In this document: piece after piece, positions 10,077 through 21,000 of the stretch | Layout: each line of letters opens with the position of its first letter | Position numbering within the stretch: position 1 is the first letter of the stretch | Source: Isoetes taiwanensis | Taxonomy: Eukaryota > Streptophyta > Lycopodiopsida > Isoetales > Isoetaceae | Direction: 5' to 3' | Length of the DNA stretch: 64,000 nt | NCBI GenBank assembly: GCA_021234155.1 | Contig: JAJEKV010000471.1 | Location: forward strand, 64,001-128,000 | Notes under the pieces: generated by a model | What the model saw: the letters and a program-made list of their open reading frames with translations, nothing else | Database searches by the model: none | What the model was told of the DNA's origin: nothing | Made by a program: the position numbers and the translations under genes

Positions 10077-13000
10077 ATGGCGGAATGGAGAGAAGCTTTT
10101 CGTGCATCTGTGTGCAAGAATCAAGTTAATTTTGATGTTGCAAAACTGCTATCTAGCCTCCAAGTTTTCCAGAGTCAGACTGAATTTTTTTTTTGGTTGT
10201 TGTTCCCGAATTGCTGATGCAATTTGTCGACAATCAATCAAGTGCATTCAAAAACGAGCCAACAAGTTTCGGGCGAATGCAAGCGAATTTGTGCTAGAGG
10301 GAAACCATGGTAATTGAGGATCATGATGCATTTCATTTTCATGTATCTTTGAAATGCATATTAATCTATGAGTTTGCTTTGGTGAAAAGAATTTGGACAA
10401 GATGGGTTACATATGGCTACATCAATTCCTATAGATTGAGGTAATTTTGAACTTACATATTTGTTTGTTGATTTCTTTCCTTATTTGTTGATGTTTGCTT
10501 TAATTCTAGAAAATGTTTCTTGTCACAATCGAACCTTATGGAGACAATGAAGAGTCGCATTTCATGAAGATTTGCAACCTTCTTACCATGAAGGTGATTT
10601 CCAAGAGTCACGAAGGGTGAAATAGCGAGGGGAACTCAAGATGTCCAAAGTGAAGAAGGTGTGCAACCTTCTTTAAAGTCGATTTCAAGGAATTGGATTC
10701 CTTGAATTTACTTTGAACTTTTCTTTTGCTAATCTTTGTTGTCTTTCTTGTTATGAAGGGTGTCACCAAGATAATACACAAGGAACCCAATGTCATGATC
10801 AACCTCATTTTCAAGGTAAGCAAGGTTTGCATGATTTGAAGGTTTCTTTGACTTTTTCACTTGATTCTTTTTCTAGCATTGTCATGCTTTTAGAAGGTAT
10901 AGAGCTGAGTTAAGGAGAAAAAAAGAGAGAGCTTAAGAGGAAAGGAAATTGCAGCGAGATGAAGAAGCATTACTCCAAGGTGATCTAAGCACATGGAAGA
11001 AGAGAATGCTATCAAAAAGGTTTGATGAAGGTGAAAAAAAAAGGTTCTTGGTAATGCAAGTTGTAGGGATAGGAAAGAGATAATTAAGTCTCTTTGCAAA
11101 GTGGCTACACGAACTTGTTGTTCCTAACTCCAAGGATGAATCTGTAATGAAGAAAATTGTGGAGAATTTAAAGAACTCTTTTGCGGATCATAAGAATGAA
11201 GAAAAGCAGAGATATTAAAGAGGGCAAGAAATCTTCGCCATGGTTTATCTTTGTCAATACCAATATTAACAAATCAGCTTTCTCCAGAACTCTATGCACG
11301 AAACAGAAAGATTGTCACAAGCTACTTTGTAAGAAGAAGAGTAGATGCTGAACATGGTGAGGTCCATGGTCCATGTTCAAAAATAAGATTAGATGTGACA
11401 AACTCTCTTACGGCGAGAGAAAACTAGTGGTGGATTTTTTTGGAGACACAATACAAGAGTTTCCCCATGTAAGAAACATGTCATCAAGATAAAAGCAACT
11501 TCGGAAAGAAGATATTGCATGCACTACACTTTCTTGAAGAGACACAGGTAATTTTAAAGCAATTTGTTTTCAAATTGTTAAGGTTTAAGATTTTCAACTT
11601 AAGGTTGTTGATATGTTGTTCTTTGTTTTACTGAGCAAGTTTTCTTCAACGATTTGAAAGGCAATATCTATACTTTCAAATATCATTTCTGACATTCCAT
11701 GCTCTAAAGCCTCCATATGTCGGGGAAGGTAAAAGATAGAGACTTTTTCTTTGTATCTACCATTTGAGAGTTGACTTTGTGAGACAGGGCCATAAACAAA
11801 GTAAGATTAGATCGGGACCTCCATGGTCCAAATTGCACATGCAATTGTGATGTATGTGGTATAGGACCAACACAATGCATCTAAAGCTACATATGCTTCA
11901 ACCTCGAGCTTTGGAGATCTTTGGTATGTCCTAAGGATGAATCGGAAGAGTGGCATCAACATAATTATGCAGCTGCTTAAATGCAAGGCTTGTGGAAAAA
12001 ACAAAGTGCCAACTTGTCCAAAAGAAAGAGATTACAAGTTGAACCATCAAGTAGATTGGAAGACATTTGATAAGGTAATTCAAATTGTTATTCTTAAATG
12101 AGATATTCTTTTCAGCTCAAACTCTTCTTTTGAACATACTTGGGTTTATGAGGAGGACAAAGGTAACATTGCGCTTTCTAATGATGAAATAATGTTAATA
12201 GAGTTTGGTATTGCCAATTGCCATTCTTATAGCAATAGTTAAAATGGGATGAGCATAGTTGAAGAGCATCTTAATAAGGTTCTTTGAGAAGGAAAAACTT
12301 GTTAAGAAGAAAAGGCTCTTTGAGAAGGCTTTGAGGGAAAAGCGATCTTTGGTCGGAAAGAAAGGTTAGTCTTGGCAAGGCTAGCTGGCGAGAATTCAGG
12401 AGACAGGAAAAGAAAGGTGGTGCTGGTAAGACTGTTGATGAGAATTCAGGTCAGAAAGAAGATCCGAAGGCTAAGAAGAAGGTATTACAAGTAACTTGAA
12501 ATGTTAAATCAAAAAAGGTGGTACTTGATATATGTTTTGCTTCTTTTGTAGGAAGCTCCCAAACACAATCAACAAGCTTGTTTACAAAGGCGACACGATG
12601 CTTGAGAGTTGTTCCAATTTGCTGATACCTTCCTCATTCCATTCATCCCTCATAATTATGAAGCGGATGGCAAACAAAAAGCAGTTTAGGGAGTGTTTGG
12701 CGGCTTTTCCAAAAAGGACACTATAGTTTTAGTGATTGACTTTGCAGAGAGAACTACACCTTCAAAATCCAACAAGAAATACAAAGCTTGCATTGGAGGA
12801 ATGACCAATGCACCATTTTAGTGCACATCACATATAGGCATGCTCCACCTTCTCTGAGCGAGAATAGAAAGATCATTAAGGAAACACATTTTTTACATAA
12901 GTGATAGTAGAGAACATGATGTACTCTTCGTTCAACATTGTTTGCAAAACATGTAGTTTTTCCTTGCTGACAAGGGTGTCCATTACAAGAATCATGTCAT

Positions 13001-14146
13001 GTGGTCCGATGGATGTTCCCATCAATTTAAAGAACAAGGATGTTCTACTTCCTAAGGCGAGGTTCTTTCAAAGCACTGGAAAACCAATACTTTGGAATTT
13101 CTTTGCATCATATCATGGCAAAGGTAATTACTTTTATTTTAGTCTATTGGTTCTTTTTAATTGGCATTTCTTTAAAGTACGTAATCAATCCTTGCGGTGA
13201 GCATGATGGTCTTTGGTCTTTGTAATAAAAGAGCCCTCACACATGAGATGTTGAAGAGGAATTCGATTTACCACTAAGGAATGCACATGATGCGGTTGTG
13301 TTTTCTGAGCACATTTTAAGTCAGTTGTGACAATGAAGGAGATCATCCTTAATTTACCACGATGGTTCGGGTTTTACATGTTGTTTGCATTGCATGTTAT
13401 TTTACATGATTCCTTTTGCTTGAGATATTTTTGGGAGATAGCTATCAATGAGGTTGATAGAAGTGGCGATCATGATTGTAAGACATTGGGTTCGAGAAAG
13501 TTGCATTGTATCGGACACATGCATTCAATGACCCTACTCGGGTTGCTCATATGGATTTGATTTATACGTAATTCTTGTTGGGCGGGGAAAATTTGGGAAG
13601 TGCATAAACAAAAAGGGGAATAGGATCTTGGGTTTATTACGAACTGATTCAGTCTTGAAGGCAGCTGGAAACATTACTGGGGTCCTATCTATGAAGGGAT
13701 CATGAATGGGTTTCTGATGTAGTTGATGTTGGGGATAATTTTGCGGTACCATCCGAGGCCAACAACAAAGGGCAGGTGAGCTTCTACATCATCAAATGCA
13801 CTAAGCCTAAACACATTGTAGAGAGGGCCTTTAAAGATGCATGGGGTGCTAAATTTGCTAGAAGAGAAGTGGTCCTCTCGAGGTAAGTATTATAAGTTTT
13901 AGGAGGTAGTGAATTTGAATTGCTTGAAGATGCACGAGGAGTGCAATGCATACAACCACTTGGTCATGTCGTGTTGCTTTGATATGGTGCTGTAAGTGAA
14001 AACATATACAAACTTCCAAAGGATGTTCATGATCATCTTTTAGATCGAGTTTTGGAGCACAAGAGTAGTCTTTATCTTGGAGATAGCTTAGTAGATGAGG
14101 ATGAGCACACACTTAGGAGTTCTTCAATGAGAAATGGAACCAAATG
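10077..14146 (+). pseudogene. Transposase-like multi-exon gene of the 7.4-kb transposon
   Basis: The first exon starts MAEWREAFRASV (10077) and ends at a GT donor at 10310, with one frameshift. Later blocks are RARNLRHGLSLSIP (11220), a Cys pair CKACG..PTCPKERDY (11980), then a core with LVIDFAE (12738) and, after a frameshift, NYTFKIQQEIQSLHW, then WSDGCSHQFK (13002) and FFASYHGKG ending at a GT donor (13124), and EHDG (13202). The C-terminal block (13716-13882) reads VVDVGDNFAVPSEANNKGQ, then SFYIIKCTKPKH. The Asp residues in DFAE, SDGC and the HDG block would suit a DDD catalytic triad. I recall this motif order from uncharacterised transposase-like proteins of animals and early land plants, but cannot verify it. 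Stops and frameshifts make it a pseudogene as read. Confidence 0.65.
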
Positions 14147-15129
14147 AATTCTTTACTAGCATACAAGCATTGCTAGTGCTAACCAAATTGTATTCAATTG
14201 TAACATTCATATTCAAGTAATAAAGAAAAGTTTCATTCTTTTTTGCTATTGCGAGGAATCTAGTTTGAATAGTAAGAACTAGTTGGGTTTATTTTGAAAT
14301 GTAAGATTTGGTTGCGGATCTGGTAATCCCTCAATTGAGTTTGGTGCAGGACCTCCAGGTTGCACATGGCAACCAATCTATACCTTGATCTTGCAAGAAT
14401 GAAGCTCTGTTACCACGGTTTGCCTTTGATTTCCCAATTCAGGAAAAAGGTGGTGTACTTCAAATGCCAAATGCTAGCAGGTCTTAATGTATTTCGTGTT
14501 GAATCCAAGCTGGTTTATATGCTTGAGAGATGTACTTAAGTAGATATAAAACTTTCTCTCAAGTCGGATGCACTTAGCTATTTCAAAAAAGATCGTCATT
14601 GACCAGGTCAAAAATTGGTCAATGATCCGAGGCGATGAGCTAAGATTTGCAACGAGTGTTCAAAGTTTCTTTAGTAGTATAATCACTTGGAATGGTCTCG
14701 ATGATCTTTAAGATTGTGTGCAAGCCATAAACCATGGGAAAGGACAAATAGAATTTGAGCTGTATGCATGTTTGAATTGCATTCTTGAGAATAGGTACGT
14801 AATGGTGCGAGGAATATCAATTGAATTGTTTGAATATCATTTGAATTGTTTTAATTCTTACGTGGTATTGCGAGATATATCGTGTGAATTGTAAGAATTG
14901 GTTACAAGTACAAAACACTTTGCATAAACAAAGAACTGAACCAATGAAGAAAAAATATACAAAATTTTAAAGAAGCACAAAGTTCATATATTCAAGTGGT
15001 TCTGAGACATGGTCACATTCAAAAAATTGCAGGACTGTCACATATTCAACATGTAGTTTACATATTCAATAACTTAGAGACTGTCATATATTCACAAAAA
15101 TTGCAGATCATACTCAAAATTTACGTGAG
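14147..15129. other. Spacer between the two convergent transposon genes
   Basis: AT-rich sequence with no supported open frame. It lies between the 3' ends of the plus-strand and minus-strand genes and would hold their terminators. Confidence 0.4.
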
Positions 15130-16910
15130 AGGTTAACATTGAAAACTTAAGATTGTTTCAAAACCAAACTTCAACTTTACTTTTGCAAAGCTAGCAATCT
15201 GCTTATCCGGCTTCCTTATAAACTTCTCTACAAGAGTGAGGTCTTCCTCATCAGATTGGATATCTGTGAATGGTGACTTTGAAGGAGTAGGCTCTTCATG
15301 TGTTGGGTACATGCTTGGGAAGCCGAGGTGTAGCGGGGAGAAGCATGTGTAACGGGAGAAGCAAGTGGAGAACACAGTGTAACAGGAGTTGTTGGGATCT
15401 CCGTTCGGGACTAATTCTGATCTTAGGACTTGGTGACTTCTGATCTTGCTTTCTTGTTCTTTGCTCCTAAGAATCTTTTCTTGCCTTTCCTCTTAGCAAC
15501 AAAATCTTTGGAAATAGGTTTGTCATACTTTCGGTTACCTTGAGTTGGAATCCTCACCCATGTCTTTACCTTTTCCTTTCACCTTGGTGACCTTTGTCAC
15601 CTTCACATCTTCATTAGAAGACTCTTCATACTCCTCGGTTACTTCATCTTCATCTGCTTTAAAGTAACCAAGTTCTTGCTCAAGCTTGTCAGGCACTTCT
15701 ACCCCACAACACTTTTGCCGCTGTACAATGCATAGTATCCAAAGGCGAGAACCAAAAGCGACAAACATGAAATTTATGATCACATGATAACTTGATAAGA
15801 AAACTGTAATCAGAGCTAAAACTCAAACCACAACCTTCACATCTTTCAGCAAATTGATCTCGAGGCATATCATAAACACCCATGTGAACTTTGAGTTCCT
15901 TCTTACCTTTGGCTGAAATCTGCATAGCAGATATGTGTTTGGACTTTGCATTCCAAAACTCCATCCTATGGCCATATGCTTCAATATTCACTTCCAAGGA
16001 TTTGATTTCTTCCTTCAACTTTTCTGCATCAGCAACTTTAGCACTCCCAATAGTTTGAGGAAAGTAAATTCATTAAACTTGCTTCTTCTTTCTTCAAGTA
16101 TGCAACCAAAGCTTGGTTGTTAGGCAAATCTGCCTTTGTAAAGTTTGATAGATTCTCTCTTCTCTGAAATTTGCTTGTACAATAAAAGTGCAAGTAGCAT
16201 CGGCCACATTGCCTTTGCACCCTACCGACTTCAACAAATTTTGCCTTTTTCCTTTAATTTCTTCTTGACTTTCTTTTTGCGGTCGACAAGCTTCTAATGT
16301 GATTGATAATCACATTGAGGTTAGCTTCAAAACAATTTACTTCATGATCTTTACTCTTATGAACTACAGAAAATCTGTGGGAGTCTGCTGCTAAAGATGC
16401 CCAATTTACCTTGTAATTTTCGGGGTCAGCCAAAGCCTTAGGGGTGTTTACGCCATACAAATGCTCTTGCAAAGCGAGTCCTCACTTCATTGTTGGTAGG
16501 GCCATTACGGTATACTTTTGAAGGAGTTCATTGAACTTCGCTCCGAATTCGAGCTTGATTTCCTTGATGTTGATCTTCCGGACCTCAAAGGAACTTCAAA
16601 AGCGATAAAAATTCAGCATTTGATACTTCTTTTGCCTTGATTTGGCTTGGCTTTCTTCGGGCGACTCCACTTTCCGAAACTTCGGCAAATTCATGCGTGT
16701 TCTTGCGGCTTCCGCTGAAATATAATAAAACAGATAAAAACCACTTACATTTGAGTACTTTTGCGTTATAAATTTCTTTGAAGCACAAACATTTTCTAAA
16801 AAAGATAGCAAAAAATGCGATACCCTCTGGCGCTGGGGGGAGAACTCATGGTATAGTTGCAAAGATTTGCCGGAATTGCAAAGGAAAAAAAAGCAGTACA
16901 AATACACAAA
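15130..16910 (-). pseudogene. Second gene of the 7.4-kb transposon: acidic protein with a Cys/His cluster
   Basis: Read from 16910 down, blocks are NTHEFAEVSESG, then LEFGAKFNELLQKY, then a good open stretch (16472-16254) with QEHLYGVNTPKALADPENYK, a coiled region (16220-15960), and a zinc-type cluster CEGCGLSF..LSCDHKFHV followed by a Cys (about 15870-15740). An acidic linker (15700-15540) and a short C-terminal block (15375-15133) follow. The cluster resembles a RING-like or zinc-ribbon fold, but no family is recognised. The gene converges on the transposase gene and both sit within the TIRs, so it may be the element's second protein. Frame changes between blocks are introns or decay. Confidence 0.5.
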
Positions 16911-17009
16911 GCTTGGGAGATAAGTTTGTTCAAGAGCTCGAATGATGATGGCCGTGAATTCTATGATCTTTGGCGAAAATTCTATGATGATGATGACCGT
17001 CGGAATTGA

Positions 17010-17075
17010 AGCCGTCCGAGCCCATCATGAGCCCATCATGAGCCGATCACGAGCCCTTCATGAGCGCGTCAGGGC
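17010..17075. repeat. Short tandem repeat near the right transposon end
   Basis: The motif GAGCCCATCAT and variants (GAGCCGATCACG, GAGCCCTTCAT, GAGCGCGTCAG) repeat about five times, each 11-12 bases. They lie within 150 bases of the right TIR and may be transposase binding sites. Confidence 0.5.
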
Positions 17076-17118
17076 CGTCAGGTGCTTTCGTTAATTTAGG
17101 TCTTTGGTAAGGTGCTAT

Positions 17119-17157
17119 AACTACAAAAAGTTGGGTAGGTTAAGCAAAAAAGCACCC
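17119..17157 (-). repeat. Right terminal inverted repeat of the 7.4-kb transposon
   Basis: It ends AAAAAAGCACCC and is followed by the target copy ATAA. It pairs with 9752-9790. Confidence 0.8.
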
Positions 17158-17161
17158 ATAA

Positions 17162-17345
17162 CCACGATTCTATTAATTTGAAATTATTCCAAGATTTTGA
17201 ACCCACCAGGTGGGAGTTTCGGAGTTGTTAGTTTCAGGGTTCCCATGCGTCAGTTTCAGGGTTGTCAATTTCGGGGTTGTCAGTTCAGAGTTCCCGCCTA
17301 GTTCTAATCTTTGGTTTCCCCTCGAGTGTTGGTTTTAAGCTTCCT
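17162..17345 (+). repeat. Dispersed repeat, also at 22080-22254
   Basis: CCACGATTCTATTAATTTGA and the following 180 bases recur at 22080, where they directly follow segment beta. This shows that beta and this block were contiguous before the 7.4-kb element inserted here. The block is rich in short GTTCCCGCC/GTTTCCCGCC runs. Confidence 0.8.
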
Positions 17346-18129
17346 GCCCAGTGTTACTTTGAGTTTCCCGCCTACTATTAAAATTTGGATTTCCCGCCGA
17401 GTGTTATGGGCTTCCCACGGAGTACAAATTTTGGGGTTAAGTTGGTTCTTTTTTCTTCTTGAATGGGAACGTCTTTATTTGGCGCCTGGCGCCTAGTGGC
17501 CAGGCGAGTTTTATTGTTTCTCTCTTTTTTATTCCCCTGGCGCCTGGCGGCCAATGCGAGTTCCTGGTGCCTAGCAGGAGTGAGCTCCTGGCGCCTGGCA
17601 CCAATACGAACTCTTGGCGCCTCAACTGGACCCTCAACGTGCGAGCTCCTTTTCTTACCTTCTATGAGTTGATGGGATGGGTTCTTGTGTTTAGCAATTT
17701 AGGGCAAGAGAAATCAAAGCTCTTCAGCTCTTCGCAAATTGAGGTAAGAAAATCACCTCTTTTCTTCATCTATCCAAAAATTCTTAGCTATAGTGGATGA
17801 CATGGGTGCTTTCAGGCTTGAAATTGAGAAATATGTATTGTCAAATCGATTCGTTTTTTGAAAAGTTCATGTTATATACTGATTGATGTGCTTTTACTTT
17901 CTGCTTTCAGATTATATGAGAAATGAGGGAAAGCCAAAGGTGAATAGTAGACCCCTCTCTGCCACATCTCGCGCTTAGCACGAAAAGAGAAAAAAAAGAA
18001 AAATAAAAGGGATTTTTTCCCCTCCCCCTTTTTTTTGCCTTGTCGCGCTAAGCCACAACAACCCCAACATTTGGCCCACGGCTGAAAAAACATGATAAAA
18101 CAAAATACTGAGTTGTTTTGAAGATTTGA
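17346..18129. repeat. GC-rich block with repeated GGCGCC motifs
   Basis: Between 17470 and 17640 the word GGCGCCTGGC and variants recur about every 30-50 bases, often as GAGCTCCTGGCGCC. Upstream, TTTCCCGCC occurs at about 17366 and 17391. Open frames across it are products of the repeats. The rest, to 18129, holds nothing I recognise. Confidence 0.5.
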
Positions 18130-18370
18130 AAAAAACCTACACGTAGTTATATGGGGGGTGTGTGGTTTTCAAGGATATCTTTAGTTTTTCTTAAGGATAT
18201 GTAGTTTTTTTTTTAAGAATGGGTGGTTTCTTAAGGAGGTGTAGTCTCTTTTTTAAGGATGTGTTGTTTTCTCGAAAGTATGGTTTTTTGAAGGGATGTT
18301 TTTTTTTTTAAGGTGGTGTTTTTAAGGTAGTGTTTTTTTGAGGTGTGGTTTTTAAGGTTTTCTAAGAATC
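18130..18370 (+). repeat. G/T-rich degenerate array of the CACTA-2 subterminal type
   Basis: Variants of AAGGAGGTGTAGTTTTT recur about every 20 bases. The opening TACACGTAGTTATATGG matches the left subterminal array of the CACTA element at 33301 (TACATGTGGTTATGTGG). No CACTA terminus is found beside it, so it is a fragment of that family. Confidence 0.6.
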
Positions 18371-18399
18371 CATGTATGACCAAGTTGTCCACATGCCAT

Positions 18400-19440
18400 T
18401 CTAGAATGGGACTGCATGAAACCAACAAACCCTTGGGATAGATAGGCTTCTCATTCATCTCAAAGATTTTTCTACAATGGTGGATAGTGGGTAGCGCACA
18501 CATCACGAACTACCCATAAAAATAAAGGGAAAATCCAATTATATCATTTGGACCCCAACAAAATACAATGCTAATAGAGATTGGGCTAGTGTAATACTGC
18601 CGAGAAAGCTTATCAGGGATTAAAAACCCGCCCTTCGGGTTTTCGAGGAAAAACCCTAGTGATAAGCCTTCGGCAAGGGGCTTTGGACAAGCGCCAAAGG
18701 CATAAAAATCGCTCCCAAAACCCCACGAATGGAAAAGCGAAGCAGATGCCACTCGCTAACTTTGTACACGCACATCACCAACAAAACAACAAGACAAAAC
18801 AAACCTCCCAGTGGAGGGGCTGATTACAGCGTGCCGCGTTAATGCGATAAAAATACAAAACAAAGAAGGGGAGGGTGGGTTCAAAGACAATAAGGATGCT
18901 GGCGAGAGAAGAGGAAGCGCCGATGAGATGTTGATCAGAATCGGCGCCTAAAATAGCGAACTCCCAACGGAATGGGCATCGCCACCCGCATGCATGCAAA
19001 AGTATGCATGCTTTCGTCCCATTCTAGAATGGCGATCCGATGTCACCGGATCGATGGGATTCCTAGAATGGGACTCGCGATAAAAACCAACAAACCGCCC
19101 GAATACCAAAGGACTTCCCTTACAAACTAGGATCGAGGGCCGAAGGTCCGCGGGGCCGAAAAGGCTAAAGGCGGGAAAAGGACAGCAAGAAAGAAGCGCC
19201 AAATTGGCCAAACCAAGCGGGAGAAGCCCCTCCCCGCACGGGAAACAATTCAAAGAGAATAAGGATGCTGAGAGAGAAGAGGAAGCCCGATGAGATGTTG
19301 ATGCAGAATCGCGCCTAAAATAGCAAACTCCCAACCCGAGAATGGGCATCGCCACCCGCATGCATGCAAAACATGCATGCTCGTCCCATTCTAGAATGGC
19401 GATCCGATGTCTCGGATCGATGGGATTACTGCCACAAAAT
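18400..19440. repeat. Palindrome-rich repeat with an internal ~190-bp tandem duplication
   Basis: About 18879-19069 and 19245-19432 are direct copies. Each holds GGGCATCGCCACCCGCATGC followed by a double ATGCATGC stretch and then CCCATTCTAGAATGG and CGATCCGATG...CGGATCGATGGG. The palindromes CATTCTAGAATG and GATCCG..CGGATC also occur at 18403 and, as a related copy, at 42945-42985. Minus-strand open frames through it are chance products. It is an uncharacterised dispersed repeat. Confidence 0.65.
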
Positions 19441-19494
19441 GGCAGCATACAAGAGTTATATATGCTTGACACACTTCACTAGCATTTGACTTCA

Positions 19495-19775
19495 AACATG
19501 GTACCTAGGCTCTAACATGCCAAGGTCTCCAACATGGCAATTAGGCTTCAATATGCCAAGGTGGATCAAACATGCCACATAGATTCCAACATGCTAAGGT
19601 GACTCGGACATGCCAAGGTGGCTCAAACATGGCACCTAGGCTCGGGCATGCCACGGTGGCTCAAACATGCCACCCTAGGCTCCAACATGCCAAGGTGACT
19701 CAAACATGCCGCGCGAGCTCCAACATGCCACCTAAGCCCAAACATGCCAAGGTGGATCAAACATGCCATGCTTGC
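19495..19775. repeat. Minisatellite based on AACATGCCAAGGTG
   Basis: Around twelve degenerate units of 20-24 bases, centred on CAAACATGCCAAGGTGGCTC and CAACATGCCACCTAGGCTC, follow one another. The unit spacing varies. An open frame across it is a by-product of the repeat. Confidence 0.8.
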
Positions 19776-19890
19776 TCACTTGCTCCTCCTCACTTGCTCC
19801 TCCTCTTTGAGGCAGTTCTTCTTCCTCCTCACTTGCTTTGTAACATTACCATTCTTTTAATATATTGATGACACAGTTCAAAAAAAAAAA
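19776..19890 (+). other. Retro-insert 3' end with A-tract
   Basis: A short unique stretch ends in an A-tract at about 19878-19891 that abuts segment alpha (GATATTCAAGAC). In other copies alpha is reached without this sequence, so an A-tailed insert probably ends here. Its 5' end and target duplication were not found. Confidence 0.35.
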
Positions 19891-20842
19891 AAGATATTCA
19901 AGACAACCATTTGGCAGAATTCCGAGACTATGAAGCTAGGCTGATTAAGATCAGAGCTTCGATAGCAGGCGTGGAAAATGAAGAGAAAGTTATGGGGAAA
20001 AGGGAGTTGGTGGAATATTGGCTAAAACTCAAAAAAAAAAGGTGATCAGGATTATAGCATTAAAAGGGGCACGCAAGAATGGGGATATATGGAGGGGGAT
20101 AACTTAAAGGGATATTTCCAAACATCCTACCATAGAATCCAACATTTGAGGCAAGCGCATGTGCTATTGTTGATCAAAATGAAGCTTCATATTCTATTTA
20201 TGTCTACAACTTACAATAACTTAAATGGAAGTAACAAATAAATACCCCTTGAAGATGAGAATGGTACACAAGAGTTTTTTATGTTTTAAGAAACTGGTTC
20301 GTTTGACTCGTACCTAGTCTATATATCACTATCTTAAGCAAATCTGAAAGATGTAAATATCCAATTGATGCCCACTGTGATGAGCTTTAGCAATAGGTTT
20401 ATGTTGCAGCAGTGTTTGCATATTTGAGCATTCTACCAATTGATGGAAAGAACAATGTCTAGCAACTCTGATAATAAAACTATAGATTCTAGTGACCAAA
20501 TTCCATATATTGCACTCATGGTGTGTTGTCAAAAGACAATTAATCAAGTAAAGCAACATAGCAAAATGTGTTCCATACATCTCTCTTTTTGCAACACTAC
20601 CTATCAAAAATAAAATGGTATTAGTTGGTTCTACAACGTCCACGAACAAGGGACCAACTCAATGCTTAGTTGACAGATGGGTTTTTCAGATTCGATTTGA
20701 TCATGGATGATCTCTTAAAGATCTCCTAATTCCAAAACGCCTCTAGGGTGCGAGGATGGGTGTAAGGATGCGCGGCGAGGATGCATAACCCCGAGTAACT
20801 GTGTCGTGGAAATATGATGCACCTAAACAAACAGGTGCGATG
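19891..20842 (+). repeat. Composite repeat: segments alpha and beta, copy B
   Basis: Segment alpha (19891-20164) recurs at 61077-61334 and 62300-62595 and holds a short frame (GKRELVEYWLKLKK) with no known match. Segment beta follows to about 20835 and joins a mannanase terminal-exon copy at 20843, at the same breakpoint as at 63236. Confidence 0.8.
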
Positions 20843-21000
20843 GAAAGGATTGCCAAGTCTTTGGGGGCTTACTTTGGCACTTCTTCCCGGATGAAATGGA
20901 TCCTTTTGGAATGATGGTTTCCAAATCTTCATCTCCAAAGATTCATCCCTCATTAACATTATTCAGCTCAATCCAGCAAGATGGCCCTTCTAAACGTTTC
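20843..21000 (+). pseudogene. Mannanase terminal-exon fragment (segment gamma)
   Basis: The sequence from AAAGGATTGCCAAG to the 3' UTR copies 8603-8760 of the mannanase gene, with small deletions that break the frame (part of DEMDPAWNDG is lost). It is followed by the 3' UTR and segment beta. It has no upstream exons and cannot encode an enzyme. Confidence 0.9.

Larger units (their letters stand above)
9752..17157. mobile_element. 7.4-kb DNA transposon with TIRs and 4-bp TSD (Sola-like, tentative)
   Basis: The left end GGGTGTGTTTTTT and the inverted right end GGGTGCTTTTTT open terminal inverted repeats of about 37 bp that share TTAA and a CAACTTTTT block. The element is flanked by ATAA at 9748-9751 and 17158-17161. 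The empty site exists at about 22078: GTGGATAACCACGATTC runs on without the insert, so the ends and the 4-bp duplication are supported internally. Inside are a plus-strand multi-exon transposase-like gene (10077-14146) and a convergent minus-strand gene (15130-16910). A 4-bp duplication plus a transposase with three conserved Asp motifs suggests the Sola superfamily; that name is inference. Confidence 0.85.

Noticed and set aside
19572-19868. 98-codon open frame with repeated Cys/His
   Set aside because: It is the translation of the AACATGCC minisatellite.
20843-21000. Second functional mannanase gene
   Set aside because: Only part of the terminal exon is present, with frame-breaking deletions and no catalytic residues.
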